This document shows, piece by piece, positions 33,219 to 42,271 of a stretch of 64,000 nucleotides of DNA. Position numbers and translations under genes: made by a program. The stretch is from Neisseria brasiliensis (lineage in GTDB: Bacteria > Pseudomonadota > Gammaproteobacteria > Burkholderiales > Neisseriaceae), in NCBI RefSeq assembly GCF_009671065.1, contig NZ_CP046027.1:1-64000 (forward strand), given 5' to 3'. The first letter of the stretch is position 1. Each line of letters opens with the position of its first letter. Under the pieces are notes generated by a model, which searched no databases, was not told the origin of the DNA, and was given only the letters and a program-made list of their open reading frames with translations.

Positions 33219-33370
33219 GAATCTACTCTTTAATTGTTAACAATTTTAATTTTGGAATATTAATACTAAAGGCCGTCTGAAACAAGCCGAAACGTAAAAG
33301 GATTTATGATTTGCCTGAAATGTTTTAGAATAACGGGCTATTAAACTTCTATTCCACACAGGAATCCCCC

Positions 33371-34501
33371 ATGATGAAAATCAGCAGCCAATTTGACGCC
33401 GGTTCGGTGATTGTGAACGATTTAAGCAACCCGGGCAATATCCGCCTGTCGCTTCGCCCCGACAATGCCGCCGATTTTGCACAATGGTTTTATTTCCGTC
33501 TGCAAGGCGCAGCGTATCAAAATTGCGTGATGCATTTCGACAATGCGGCTCAAGCGGCTTATCCCGACGGCTGGGAAGAATACCAAGCCTGCGCCTCTTA
33601 CGACCGCCAAAATTGGTTCCGCGTGCCGACTTATTATGAAAACGGCGTGCTGACCATCAACCACACGCCTTTGTCCAACAGTGTGTATTACGCTTATTTC
33701 GAGCCTTATTCACACGAGCAGCATTTGAACTTATTGGGCGACGCCCAAGGCAGCGGCTTGTGTCAAATCGATGATTTGGGCAGCACCGTGCAAGGTCGCG
33801 ACATCAATTTGCTGACCATCGGCAACCAAGTCGAAAGCGATTTGAAAGTGTGGATTATCGCGCGCCAACATCCGGGCGAAACCATGGCGGAATGGTTTGT
33901 CGAAGGCTTTTTAGGCCGTCTGCTCGACCCGCAAGACCCAACCGCCCGCGCCCTGCTCGACCGTGCCACATTTTACATCGTACCAAACATGAATCCTGAC
34001 GGCTCGGTATTGGGCAACCTGCGCACCAATGCCGCCGGTGCTAATTTGAACCGTGAATGGCAAAATCCAAGCATGGAACACAGCCCAGAAGTGTATGTGG
34101 TGCGCGAAAAAATGCGTGAAACCGGCGTGGATTTGTTCCTTGATATTCACGGCGACGAAGGTTTGCCGTTTGTGTTCGTGGCAGGTACCGAAGGCGTGCC
34201 GAGCTATAACGAACGCATTGCCGCGTTGGAAACCCAGTTCAAACAAGCTCTGCTCGCCGCCAGCCCGGATTTCCAAGACGAAATCGGCTATCCGAAAGAC
34301 GAAGCCGGCCAAGCCAATTTGAGCATGGCCACGTCATGGGTCGGCGAGCAATTCAAATGCTTGGCTTACACGCTGGAAATGCCGTTTAAAGACAACAACA
34401 ACCTGCCTGACGACGATTTCGGCTGGAACGGCCAACGCTCGCTGCGTTTGGGCGAAGCGATGGTTTCGGCAATTTGGAATGTATCGGGCGATTTGCGCTA
34501 A
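33371..34501 (+). CDS. M14-family zinc carboxypeptidase (cytosolic carboxypeptidase-like)
   Basis: A 376-residue protein without a signal peptide. The N-terminal ~130 residues form the beta-sandwich of the CCP-like group. The catalytic domain has the zinc ligands in ARQHPGETMAEWF (His and Glu), the substrate-binding NREWQNP (Asn-Arg), and FLDIHGDEGLP (third zinc His). ECCP-like proteins of bacteria act on peptides of unknown identity. It starts at tandem ATGs. AGGAAT lies upstream. Confidence 0.88.
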   Translation: MMKISSQFDAGSVIVNDLSNPGNIRLSLRPDNAADFAQWFYFRLQGAAYQNCVMHFDNAAQAAYPDGWEEYQACASYDRQNWFRVPTYYENGVLTINHTPLSNSVYYAYFEPYSHEQHLNLLGDAQGSGLCQIDDLGSTVQGRDINLLTIGNQVESDLKVWIIARQHPGETMAEWFVEGFLGRLLDPQDPTARALLDRATFYIVPNMNPDGSVLGNLRTNAAGANLNREWQNPSMEHSPEVYVVREKMRETGVDLFLDIHGDEGLPFVFVAGTEGVPSYNERIAALETQFKQALLAASPDFQDEIGYPKDEAGQANLSMATSWVGEQFKCLAYTLEMPFKDNNNLPDDDFGWNGQRSLRLGEAMVSAIWNVSGDLR

Positions 34502-34516
34502 GTATTTTAATGATTA

Positions 34517-34555
34517 AAAGGCCGTCTGAAAGCGAGACATTTTTTCAGACGGCCT
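34517..34555. terminator. Inverted DUS pair
   Basis: About 15 bases after the M14 carboxypeptidase stop. The MITE copy C begins directly at its right arm. Confidence 0.8.
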
Positions 34556-34700
34556 GAGACCTATGCAAAACCCCAGATTTGAGTACAGTTCGGAGTGAGA
34601 GCAGCGCAGAAAGCGCAGACATATCACAAAGATAGGCAAGCTTTCGAGCAGCGCATAACGAAGAAATGTGTCAAAGATGGGGATTTTACAAAGGTCTCAG
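34556..34700 (+). repeat. ~145-bp MITE-like repeat (copy C, best terminal repeats)
   Basis: It begins GAGACCTATGCAAAACCCC and ends GGGGATTTTACAAAGGTCTC, near-perfect terminal inverted repeats. The interior holds GCAGCGCAGAAAGCGCAGAC and AAGCTTTCGAGCAGCGC. The ends resemble those of IS5-group elements known in Neisseria, with no coding capacity. Confidence 0.85.
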
Positions 34701-34730
34701 CCTTTATCTGCATTTATTTAAGGATTCCCC

Positions 34731-35585
34731 ATGATTATTCACCCCCAGTTTGACCCTGTACTCATCAGCATAGGCCCGTTGGCCATCCGCTGGTATGCCT
34801 TAAGCTATATTGTCGGCTTTGTGCTGTTTATCTGGCTGGGTCGTCGCCGCATTGCACAAGGCAACACTTTGTTCACCAAAGAAATGCTGGATGACTTTCT
34901 CACTTGGGGCATTTTGGGCGTGATTCTCGGCGGCCGCTTGGGCTATATTTTGTTTTACAAATTGTCCGACTATCTGGCCGACCCAATCAGCATGCTCAAA
35001 GTGTGGGAAGGCGGCATGTCGTTCCACGGTGGTTTCTTGGGCGTGGTCGTGGCAATGTGGCTCTTCAGCCGCAAACACAACATCAGCGTGTGGAAAACCA
35101 TGGATTTTGTGGCGCCACTGGTTCCGCTGGGCTTGGCTTCCGGCCGCATCGGCAACTTCATCAACGGCGAGCTGTGGGGACGCGTCACCGACCCGAGCGC
35201 TTTCTGGGCGATGGGCTTCCCGCAAGCCCGTTACGAAGACTTGGAAGCCGCGGCGCACAATCCGCAATGGGCAGAATGGCTCAACCGATTCGGCATGTTG
35301 CCGCGCCATCCTTCGCAGCTTTACCAATTCGCGCTGGAAGGCATTTGCCTGTTTATCTTGGTGTGGGTGTTTTCTAAAAAGCCGCGCCCTGCCGGACAAG
35401 TGGCGTCTTTATTTCTGGGCGGCTACGGCTTTTTCCGCTTCATTGCCGAATTTGCCCGCCAACCCGACGATTATTTGGGCTTATTGACGTTGGGCTTGTC
35501 AATGGGACAATGGCTGAGCGTACCGATGATTGTGTTGGGTGCGGTTGGTTTTGTGTATTTCGGTAAGAAAAACGCTGTGAATTAA
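34731..35585 (+). CDS. lgt: Phosphatidylglycerol-prolipoprotein diacylglyceryl transferase
   Basis: An inner-membrane enzyme that performs the first lipidation step of lipoprotein maturation. IRWYALSYIVGF at the N terminus, GGRLGYILFYKL, MSFHGGFLGVV and the Lgt signature GLASGRIGNFINGELWGR are all present. Seven or so membrane segments; length 284 is normal. AAGGATTCCCC precedes the ATG. lolDC and an element-borne lspA in this window belong to the same biogenesis route. Confidence 0.97.
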   Translation: MIIHPQFDPVLISIGPLAIRWYALSYIVGFVLFIWLGRRRIAQGNTLFTKEMLDDFLTWGILGVILGGRLGYILFYKLSDYLADPISMLKVWEGGMSFHGGFLGVVVAMWLFSRKHNISVWKTMDFVAPLVPLGLASGRIGNFINGELWGRVTDPSAFWAMGFPQARYEDLEAAAHNPQWAEWLNRFGMLPRHPSQLYQFALEGICLFILVWVFSKKPRPAGQVASLFLGGYGFFRFIAEFARQPDDYLGLLTLGLSMGQWLSVPMIVLGAVGFVYFGKKNAVN

Positions 35586-35588
35586 TAG

Positions 35589-35619
35589 GAGGCCGTCTGA
35601 AACATTCAGACGGCATTTT
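35589..35619. terminator. Inverted DUS pair, terminator of lgt
   Basis: The left arm is AG-type and the right arm reads ATGCCGTCTGAA-type on its strand. It begins three bases past the lgt stop. Confidence 0.8.
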
Positions 35620-35633
35620 ATTCAAGGTATTTC

Positions 35634-36302
35634 ATGAACAAACAACTTCTTCATCTCAACGATAAAACAGTTTCCGTTTACTTAAGCAGCCAAGCAAATA
35701 CGCCGCTGTTCTTAACTTTTTTAAGCCAAGAAGAAGCCAACGATTTAGCCGCCTTGATTGCAGACCAAGCCCTTTTAGTGTCCATCGACGAACCCAATTG
35801 GGAACATGCTTTCACACCATGGCAGGCACCGGCTGCGTTTAAAAAAGCACCTGATTTCAGCGGCGGCGCAGACGACTATTTGTGCTGGCTGATTGATTCG
35901 GTCTTGCCCGAAGCGACCCAATCATTTTCTTTGCAACCGCAATGGACAGCCTTAATTGGCTATTCCTTAGGCGGTTTGTTTGCGGCGTATTCCGCTTATC
36001 AGGCCACGCCATTCAGCCGTATTGCTTCGGTTTCCGGCTCGCTGTGGTTCGACAGTTGGTCAGAATTTGTGGCCGAACACAGCTTACAAACACCGCCGCA
36101 AAAAGCCTATTTTTCAGTCGGCGATAAAGAGAAAAACACCAAAAATCCGCGCATGAGTGTTGTGGAAGATGCCACACGCGCCACGCAAGCCAACTGGCAG
36201 CAGCAAGGCATTGATACCGCATTTGAGCTCAACAGCGGCGGCTACTTCGAGCAAGTGCCGCAGCGTATGGCTAAAGCGATTGCGTATTTGTTGAGTGAAT
36301 AG
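35634..36302 (+). CDS. Alpha/beta hydrolase (putative esterase)
   Basis: A 222-residue protein. GYSLGGLFAAYSAYQ is the nucleophile elbow (Ser in GxSxG), and IASVSGSLWFDSWSEF follows, as in IroE/Fes-type esterases. There is no signal peptide, so it is probably cytoplasmic. The acid and histidine residues cannot be assigned with confidence. The substrate is unknown. AAGG precedes the ATG. Confidence 0.78.
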   Translation: MNKQLLHLNDKTVSVYLSSQANTPLFLTFLSQEEANDLAALIADQALLVSIDEPNWEHAFTPWQAPAAFKKAPDFSGGADDYLCWLIDSVLPEATQSFSLQPQWTALIGYSLGGLFAAYSAYQATPFSRIASVSGSLWFDSWSEFVAEHSLQTPPQKAYFSVGDKEKNTKNPRMSVVEDATRATQANWQQQGIDTAFELNSGGYFEQVPQRMAKAIAYLLSE

Positions 36303-36413
36303 ATAAATCTTCAGACGGCCTATCCATTTGAATCATCTGAATCAATAAAACATCGCAGCGCAGTTTCAGGTAAAATACGCGCTTGAATGTTTCCATTATT
36401 TCCCCATAAAACC

Positions 36414-37379
36414 ATGTCCAAAAAAACCAAACAAGAATTAGAAAACAACAAACTCAACAAACGCTTGCGCCATGCGGTCGGCGCGGCGATTAATGATTTC
36501 AATATGATTGAGCCGGGCGACAAGATTATGGTCTGCTTGTCGGGCGGTAAAGACAGCTATGCGCTGTTGGATATTTTGCGCCAACTGCAAGCCAGTGCAC
36601 CGATTGAATTTGATTTGGTCGCCGTGAATCTCGACCAAAAGCAGCCCGGTTTCCCAGAGCATGTGTTGCCGGAGTATCTGCAAAGCATTGGTGTCGATTA
36701 CAAAATTGTCGAAGAAGACACCTACTCCACCGTGAAACGCGTGCTTGAAGAAGGCAAGACCACCTGCTCGCTGTGCAGCCGTTTGCGCCGCGGTATTCTG
36801 TATCGCACGGCAAAAGAATTGGGCTGCACCAAAATCGCACTTGGCCACCACCGCGATGATATTTTGGCCACCATGTTTTTGAATATGTTCTATGGCGGCA
36901 AACTCAAAGCCATGCCGCCTAAATTGGTCAGCGACAATGGCGAGCATATCGTCATTCGCCCACTGGCGTATGTAAAAGAAAAAGACCTGATTAAATACGC
37001 CGAATTGAAACAATTCCCGATTATTCCGTGTAATTTGTGCGGCTCGCAACCCAACCTGCAACGCCAAGTGATCGGCGATATGCTGCGCGATTGGGATAAA
37101 CGCTTCCCCGGCCGTATTGAATCGATGTTTTCTGCGCTGCAAAACGTGGTGCCGTCGCATTTGGCCGACCCTGAATTGTTCGATTTTGCCGGTTTGGAAC
37201 GCGGCCAGAGCTTGAAACACGGCGGCGATTTGGCATTTGACAGCGAAACCGTGCCTGAACGTTTTGTTTCAGACGGCCTCGATGATGAAGATGACAGCGA
37301 AGTCAAAATCGAAACGGAAAAGCCCAGCCGCAAAGTGATTAATATTTTGGCCAGCAAACCGAAAAACTGCGGCTCTTGA
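36414..37379 (+). CDS. ttcA: tRNA 2-thiocytidine synthetase TtcA
   Basis: A PP-loop ATPase that thiolates C32 in certain tRNAs. The PP-loop is CLSGGKDSYALLDIL. CSLCSRLRRG and CNLCGSQPNLQR supply the cysteines that bind the iron-sulfur cluster. I start at the ATG at 36414 (MSKKTKQELENN), as in other neisserial TtcA; the frame extends nine codons upstream. The C-terminal ~40 residues are a variable acidic tail containing a DUS-encoded SDGL. Confidence 0.95.
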   Translation: MSKKTKQELENNKLNKRLRHAVGAAINDFNMIEPGDKIMVCLSGGKDSYALLDILRQLQASAPIEFDLVAVNLDQKQPGFPEHVLPEYLQSIGVDYKIVEEDTYSTVKRVLEEGKTTCSLCSRLRRGILYRTAKELGCTKIALGHHRDDILATMFLNMFYGGKLKAMPPKLVSDNGEHIVIRPLAYVKEKDLIKYAELKQFPIIPCNLCGSQPNLQRQVIGDMLRDWDKRFPGRIESMFSALQNVVPSHLADPELFDFAGLERGQSLKHGGDLAFDSETVPERFVSDGLDDEDDSEVKIETEKPSRKVINILASKPKNCGS

Positions 37380-37512
37380 TAGGCTAAACTCAAAATCCGG
37401 ACAGTATTTGCCCGGATTTTGATATTTTTGCAAAGTGTTAACCTGTAATGCAAGGCTTTACCCTACAATAGGCCGTCTGAATATAACACACACTTATCCT
37501 TAAGGAACACGC

Positions 37513-38001
37513 ATGACTGCTGCTTTAATCACCCTATCTTTAATCCTGATTCTCGTCGGCCTGCTCGGCACGATTTACCCTGCCATTCCGGGGCTGGGCC
37601 TGATGTTCGGCGGCGCGTGGTTGCTGGCGCATGTTAACGATTATCAAATTTTCGGTACCACGACATTGGTATTTTTGGGCATCGTTACCGTCATCGGTAC
37701 GGCGATGGATTATGTAGCAGGGATGCTGGGGGCGAAATACACCGGTGCCAGTAAATTAGCCATTTGGGGCGCATTTATCGGTGGTGTGGTCGGTGCATTT
37801 TTAGGCTTGCCTGGCTTATTGTTTGGCCCATTATTGGGTGCGGGCATCGGCGAATTTCTGACCCGCAAAGATATGTGGCAGGCAGGTAAAGTGAGCATCG
37901 GCACTTTTATCGGCTTCATCATCGGCACGGTTGCCAAAGTCGGCTGCGCATTGGCGATTATCTTGACTTTACTGACCGTGTGGATTGTCAGCCTGTTTTA
38001 A
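37513..38001 (+). CDS. DUF456-family membrane protein
   Basis: A 162-residue glycine-rich membrane protein with four or five hydrophobic segments (LITLSLILILVGLLGTIYPAIPG, LVFLGIVTVIGTAMDYVAG, GAFIGGVVGAFLGLPGLLFGPLLGAGIGEF). This pattern is typical of the DUF456 family. Function unknown. AAGGAACACGC precedes the ATG and a DUS sits just upstream. Confidence 0.85.
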   Translation: MTAALITLSLILILVGLLGTIYPAIPGLGLMFGGAWLLAHVNDYQIFGTTTLVFLGIVTVIGTAMDYVAGMLGAKYTGASKLAIWGAFIGGVVGAFLGLPGLLFGPLLGAGIGEFLTRKDMWQAGKVSIGTFIGFIIGTVAKVGCALAIILTLLTVWIVSLF

Positions 38002-38021
38002 TCTATTTTAAATCAACAACA

Positions 38022-38054
38022 AAGGCCGTCTGAAATTTTTCAGACGGCCTTTTC
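38022..38054. terminator. Inverted DUS pair between convergent genes
   Basis: It lies between the DUF456 gene and the YecA-like gene, with T tracts suited to both directions. Confidence 0.85.
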
Positions 38055-38067
38055 TATTAAAAATCAA

Positions 38068-38730
38068 TTAGTTTTTACCGCAACAGGCTTTGTATTTTTT
38101 ACCGCTCTCACAGGGGCAAGGATCGTTGCGACCGATTTTGTCACCTTCGCGGCGCACGGTTTGCGGTTTATTAATCACGGCTTGCCAGTAGCTGTAGATA
38201 TCCAGCAATACATGCGGCAGGTCGGATTCCAGCTCGGTCAATTCTTTGTCGGTCAAATGCAGAATTACTTCGCCATTTTCTTCTTCGTCATAAATGCCGC
38301 CCAGCGCCATAATCGGGTAGAACAAATCTTCAAATTCTTCTTGGTTGACCGCTTCAAACCAATCGGTCGGCACCACATCTAGGGCATACAGATAAGCGTT
38401 ACACCATGTGTAAAAATCAGGATTGCCCGCATCGTCTTCATACAGCCACAAATCCGGCAGTTTTTTATCCGCCAATTGGCTGCGCATGTCCATCGCCAAA
38501 GCCAATACCAAGCGCTCGACTTCGGTACGCTCTTTGGCTTCAAACAATGATTCATCACCCAACACTTCCGGCAACCAGTCGTTTGGATTCAAGGCATCAG
38601 GGCCGCTCAACAAGGCCATCATAAAGCCTTGCACTTCGTCGCAGCGCATGGTGTTGTGTTCTAAAGATTTGGCATCGAGCAACTCAATCAGGCGGTTGCG
38701 TGAGGCTTCGTCAAAAGTGCTTACTTGCAT
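38068..38730 (-). CDS. YecA/UPF0149-family protein with C-terminal SEC-C motif
   Basis: A 220-residue acidic protein. The N-terminal ~190 residues match UPF0149/YecA (LDAKSLEHNTMRCDEVQGFMMALLSGP, NPNDWLPEVLGD). The C-terminal end is a SEC-C zinc motif (IGRNDPCPCESGKKYKACC), the metal-binding motif also found at the SecA C terminus. YecA of E. coli interacts with ribosomes; the role here is not known. The preceding gene on the plus strand is convergent. Confidence 0.88.
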   Translation of the reverse strand: MQVSTFDEASRNRLIELLDAKSLEHNTMRCDEVQGFMMALLSGPDALNPNDWLPEVLGDESLFEAKERTEVERLVLALAMDMRSQLADKKLPDLWLYEDDAGNPDFYTWCNAYLYALDVVPTDWFEAVNQEEFEDLFYPIMALGGIYDEEENGEVILHLTDKELTELESDLPHVLLDIYSYWQAVINKPQTVRREGDKIGRNDPCPCESGKKYKACCGKN

Positions 38731-38768
38731 GGAGGTTCCTTTTCAATATTTTCAGACGGCCTAAACCG

Positions 38769-39554
38769 TTAATGGTGTATTCTTTGGCGCATCTGCTCAA
38801 ACAGGCAGACAGTAGCCGCCATGGCGACATTCAGCGATTCGGTTTGCCCCAGCATCGGAATCTTGACGCTGGCACTCACCTTTTCCAACACTTCCGCACT
38901 GACACCGCTGCCTTCGTTGCCAAATACCCAAGCGGCCGGTTGGTGCAGTTTCATGTCGTAAAGATTAAAATTATTGTGCTCACTCAAGGCGGTTGCCCAA
39001 ACCGTATCTTGATATTCTGCCAGCCATTGCATCATTGGCACGCGACTGTGGATGTTCAGCAAAAAATGCGCGCCCATTGCCGCTCGCAATACTTTTGGCG
39101 ACCACACATCTGCGCTGTCTTGGCTGAGTATTAAATGTGGCACAGCGCAAGCTGCAGCGCTGCGGATGATGGTGCCGACATTGCCAGGATCTTGCACGCA
39201 TTCCAACACCACGCAATCGCCTTCTTTCGGCCATGCTGGTTGATGCGGAATATCGATTAAGGTCATCACATCATCAGAATCGGTCAGACTGGTGATTTTG
39301 GATAAGGCTTCATTGCTGACCCACGTCATCAGGTTGACCGGAATGGCTTCGGCCAAACGGCGGATTTCATGATGATTGGCTTTGGATTCAGGCAAATAGA
39401 CCTGCACGGGTTTGCCACCCGCATCAAGATAGCTTTGCAGTAGATGCACGCCTTCCAATACGGTTTGCCCGTGTTGGCGGCGCGCTTTGGATTGGGAAAG
39501 CAGCTTGGCCAAATGCTTGAGCTGCTCATTTTGGGCAGAAGTAATCAGTTTCAT
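38769..39554 (-). CDS. TrmH/SpoU-family RNA 2'-O-methyltransferase
   Basis: About 261 residues. The N-terminal domain is the substrate-binding region of RlmB-like proteins (KHLAKLLSQSKARRQHGQTVLEGVHLL). The SPOUT domain has the three motifs DPGNVGTIIRSAAA, FGNEGSGVS and IPMLGQTESLNVAMAATVCLFE. It methylates a ribose in rRNA or tRNA; the target is unknown. I start at the ATG at 39554 (MKLITSAQ); an in-frame ATG lies three codons earlier. Confidence 0.92.
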   Translation of the reverse strand: MKLITSAQNEQLKHLAKLLSQSKARRQHGQTVLEGVHLLQSYLDAGGKPVQVYLPESKANHHEIRRLAEAIPVNLMTWVSNEALSKITSLTDSDDVMTLIDIPHQPAWPKEGDCVVLECVQDPGNVGTIIRSAAACAVPHLILSQDSADVWSPKVLRAAMGAHFLLNIHSRVPMMQWLAEYQDTVWATALSEHNNFNLYDMKLHQPAAWVFGNEGSGVSAEVLEKVSASVKIPMLGQTESLNVAMAATVCLFEQMRQRIHH

Positions 39555-39605
39555 GCCGTGCATTATAGCTGCTTTCAGACGGCATGGTGAGGCCGTCTGA
39601 AAATA

Positions 39606-39637
39606 AAAAAGCCTTTACATGATGTAAAGGCTTTTTG
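39606..39637 (-). terminator. Rho-independent terminator of tilS
   Basis: A stem AAGCCTTTACAT / ATGTAAAGGCTTT flanked by A and T tracts, about 35 bases past the tilS stop. It is separate from the adjacent DUS pair (39574-39602). Confidence 0.9.
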
Positions 39638-39670
39638 AGTTCTTTCAATAACGAAGGGCTTCATACTGCT

Positions 39671-41002
39671 CTAGCTTAACAATGTTTCTAATATATTTGG
39701 TTTCCCGATATATTTTATAAACGGCTTATAAACAGGCAAAAATCCATTACTAACCTGAAAATCCTGATTAACCTGTAAATTGGCCACTGCTAACGATACA
39801 TTATCAGGACGTGTAATAATTGGCCAAACTTGTCTGACAGACGGCAAAACATAACATTCTTGCAATATTTTTTTAACTGATTTATGACCAAACATCGACT
39901 TTATTACATCTTTATTGGTCATGTTACGAAGCACACCTACATCCATTAATACCTGTTCGCTCAATCCAAATTTATGTGGTTTTAAAATAAACCCATTTTC
40001 TAACAAGATATCTTTCAGACGGCCTCGATGCCCCCCTTCATGGGACACCCATGGATAATGCTCTGTTGCCATGGCTCTGATATACAAAACATCCCGGTAA
40101 AAATCGACGGATTTATCATCAAACTGCCATTGCGCAGATTCCGCTTCCCGTAAAACTCTGGCCATATCGGATAAAGTTTTATGCGACGGCAAACGGATTT
40201 CGTGAACTTGAAAAAAATGATGCAACACGCGACGACGACGCAAATCACTCAACCCACGCCACCGGCCAACCTGAAACAGGCCGTCTGAAAGGATATAGCG
40301 ATAATCATCTTGCGTGATTTCGTTCAACAAAGCCAAATCATCTTGCATACTGCGTACATTGGCCAAAATTTGCTGATGAATATTCGGCACTTTCTGCTGC
40401 CATTGCGGCAAAGCTTCGTGGCGGATCCAATTGCGCAAATAGCTGGCGTCTTGGTTGCTTTCGTCTGTCACATAAGCTAAGTCATGCTCGACAGCATAGT
40501 GTTCTAAAACAGCTCTTGGCACATCTAAAAGCGGCCGCCAAATTTTGATGCTTTGGTTTAAATCACGCCATTTCGGCATGGCGGCGAGTGAGCGGACTCC
40601 ACCACCGCGGGCTACTCCAAGCATAAAGGTTTCGATTTGGTCGTTTTGATGATGAGCCAAAGCCAAAATATCACACAGGCCGTCTGAGAATACACGGTAG
40701 CGTTCTGCTCTTGCCGCCGCTTCAATGCCTTTTCCTTTTGCATGAATGGTCACTTTGGCGATGCGCAAATCAACATTCAATTGGGTGCACAATACTTGGC
40801 AAAACGCTGTCCACTCATCGGCAAACGGACTTAAACCGTGATGGACGTGTACGGCATTGAGCCTAAAATTTTTCTGTTCGCGCAAACGAGCCAGCAAATG
40901 CAGCAAGACTACCGAATCCAATCCGCCGCTTAAGCCCACCTCAATACTCAATTTATTGCTTGGTTGCGGTAATGCTGCTGCCAATAAAGCTAATAAATCC
41001 AT
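39671..41002 (-). CDS. tilS: tRNA(Ile)-lysidine synthetase
   Basis: It converts the wobble cytidine of the CAU anticodon to lysidine so that tRNA-Ile reads AUA. The PP-loop is VGLSGGLDSVVLLHLLARL. The N-terminal catalytic domain has HVHHGLSPFADEW and LALAHHQNDQIETFMLGVARGGG. The C-terminal half is AT-rich, with the TilS substrate-binding domain at about 365-440. Length 443 is normal. Two DUS-encoded SDGL peptides occur (residues about 106 and 240). Confidence 0.95.
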   Translation of the reverse strand: MDLLALLAAALPQPSNKLSIEVGLSGGLDSVVLLHLLARLREQKNFRLNAVHVHHGLSPFADEWTAFCQVLCTQLNVDLRIAKVTIHAKGKGIEAAARAERYRVFSDGLCDILALAHHQNDQIETFMLGVARGGGVRSLAAMPKWRDLNQSIKIWRPLLDVPRAVLEHYAVEHDLAYVTDESNQDASYLRNWIRHEALPQWQQKVPNIHQQILANVRSMQDDLALLNEITQDDYRYILSDGLFQVGRWRGLSDLRRRRVLHHFFQVHEIRLPSHKTLSDMARVLREAESAQWQFDDKSVDFYRDVLYIRAMATEHYPWVSHEGGHRGRLKDILLENGFILKPHKFGLSEQVLMDVGVLRNMTNKDVIKSMFGHKSVKKILQECYVLPSVRQVWPIITRPDNVSLAVANLQVNQDFQVSNGFLPVYKPFIKYIGKPNILETLLS

Positions 41003-41037
41003 TTTCCAATTCCATTGTTTTCAGATGGCCTAAATGC

Positions 41038-41069
41038 AAAAACAAGCAGGCACTAGCCTGCTTGTTTTC
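41038..41069 (-). terminator. Rho-independent terminator of accA
   Basis: A stem AAACAAGCAGGC / GCCTGCTTGTTTT with an ACTA loop, between accA (stop at 41092) and tilS. Confidence 0.9.
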
Positions 41070-41091
41070 ATGATAATCATAATTACAAAAA

Positions 41092-42051
41092 TTATTTCTC
41101 GGTGAATTTACCGTATGCCATGATGCGGTCGAAACGACGAGTCAATAAATCTGCCATCGGAATGCTTTGCGCATCACGCAATTGCTCTTCCAAAACATGT
41201 TTCACACTCAACATCACTGCCTCCGTATCCCGATGTGCGCCCCCCAAAGGCTCGTCAATAATGCGGTCGATTAAGTCCAACTCTTCCAAGCGCTTGGCAG
41301 TGATACCCAAAGCTTGTGCGGCATCGGCGGCTTTTTCAGCAGTTTTCCACAGAATCGATGCACAACCTTCCGGTGAAATCACCGAATAAGTCGAGTATTG
41401 CAACATATTCACATAATCGCCCACGGCAATCGCCAATGCACCGCCCGAACCACCTTCACCGATAATGGTGCAGATTACCGGTACACGCAAGCGGGTTAAT
41501 TCGTATAAATTGCGGCCGATGGCTTCTGATTGGCCGCGCTCTTCCGCACCAATGCCCGGATAAGCTCCCGGCGTATCAACAAAAGTCATCACCGGCAAAC
41601 CGAATTTTTCAGCAGTTTGCATTAGGCGTAAGGCTTTACGGTAACCTTCAGGACGCGGCATACCGAAATTGCGGCGGATCTTTTCTTTGGTATCACGGCC
41701 TTTTTGGTGACCGATGACCACCACGCTTTGACCGTTGAAACGTGCCAAACCGCCCACAATGGCATAATCGTCGGCAAAATGACGGTCGCCGTGCAACTCT
41801 TCAAAATCGGTAAAAATCGCGTTGATGTAATCTAAGGTGTAAGGACGCTGAGGGTGACGTGAAACCTGTGAAATCTGGGCAGGTGTCAGCTTGCTGAAAA
41901 TAGATTTGGTTAAATCATTGCTTTTCTTTTGCAGGCGGGAAATTTCGTCTGAAATATCAACAGCCGACTCACCTTGAACGAAGCGCAGCTCGTCGATTTT
42001 ATTGGTCAGCTCAGCAATAGGTTGTTCGAAATCTAAAAAAACAGGTTTCAT
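41092..42051 (-). CDS. accA: Acetyl-CoA carboxylase, carboxyltransferase subunit alpha
   Basis: Half of the biotin-dependent carboxyltransferase that makes malonyl-CoA. The conserved N-terminal segment FLDFEQPIAELTNKIDELR, HPQRPYTLDYI, MPRPEGYRKALRLM, DTPGAYPGIGAEERGQSEAI and IGEGGSGGALAIAVGD are all present. Length 319 is the usual size. It is isolated from accD, as in many proteobacteria. Confidence 0.97.
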   Translation of the reverse strand: MKPVFLDFEQPIAELTNKIDELRFVQGESAVDISDEISRLQKKSNDLTKSIFSKLTPAQISQVSRHPQRPYTLDYINAIFTDFEELHGDRHFADDYAIVGGLARFNGQSVVVIGHQKGRDTKEKIRRNFGMPRPEGYRKALRLMQTAEKFGLPVMTFVDTPGAYPGIGAEERGQSEAIGRNLYELTRLRVPVICTIIGEGGSGGALAIAVGDYVNMLQYSTYSVISPEGCASILWKTAEKAADAAQALGITAKRLEELDLIDRIIDEPLGGAHRDTEAVMLSVKHVLEEQLRDAQSIPMADLLTRRFDRIMAYGKFTEK

Positions 42052-42271
42052 ACGATGAAGCTCTCATGAATAAGATTCTGCTGCAATCATACGCTAATCA
42101 GGCAATTTTAGCAGCAGTTTGCACAAAAAATATGCAGCATTTTGGTAAAAATCAGGGCTTCCCCATGATTTTCAGACGGCCTGATTGATTTTTAGTATAG
42201 ATACACTAATACATCAGGTGGCGTATCTTATGATAAACTCAGAATCAATTCAAATCTTTTCTGACACGCTT

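Noticed and set aside
36438..37220. 260-codon reading frame opposite ttcA
   Set aside because: Antisense to a confidently identified gene, with no motif or start signal of its own.
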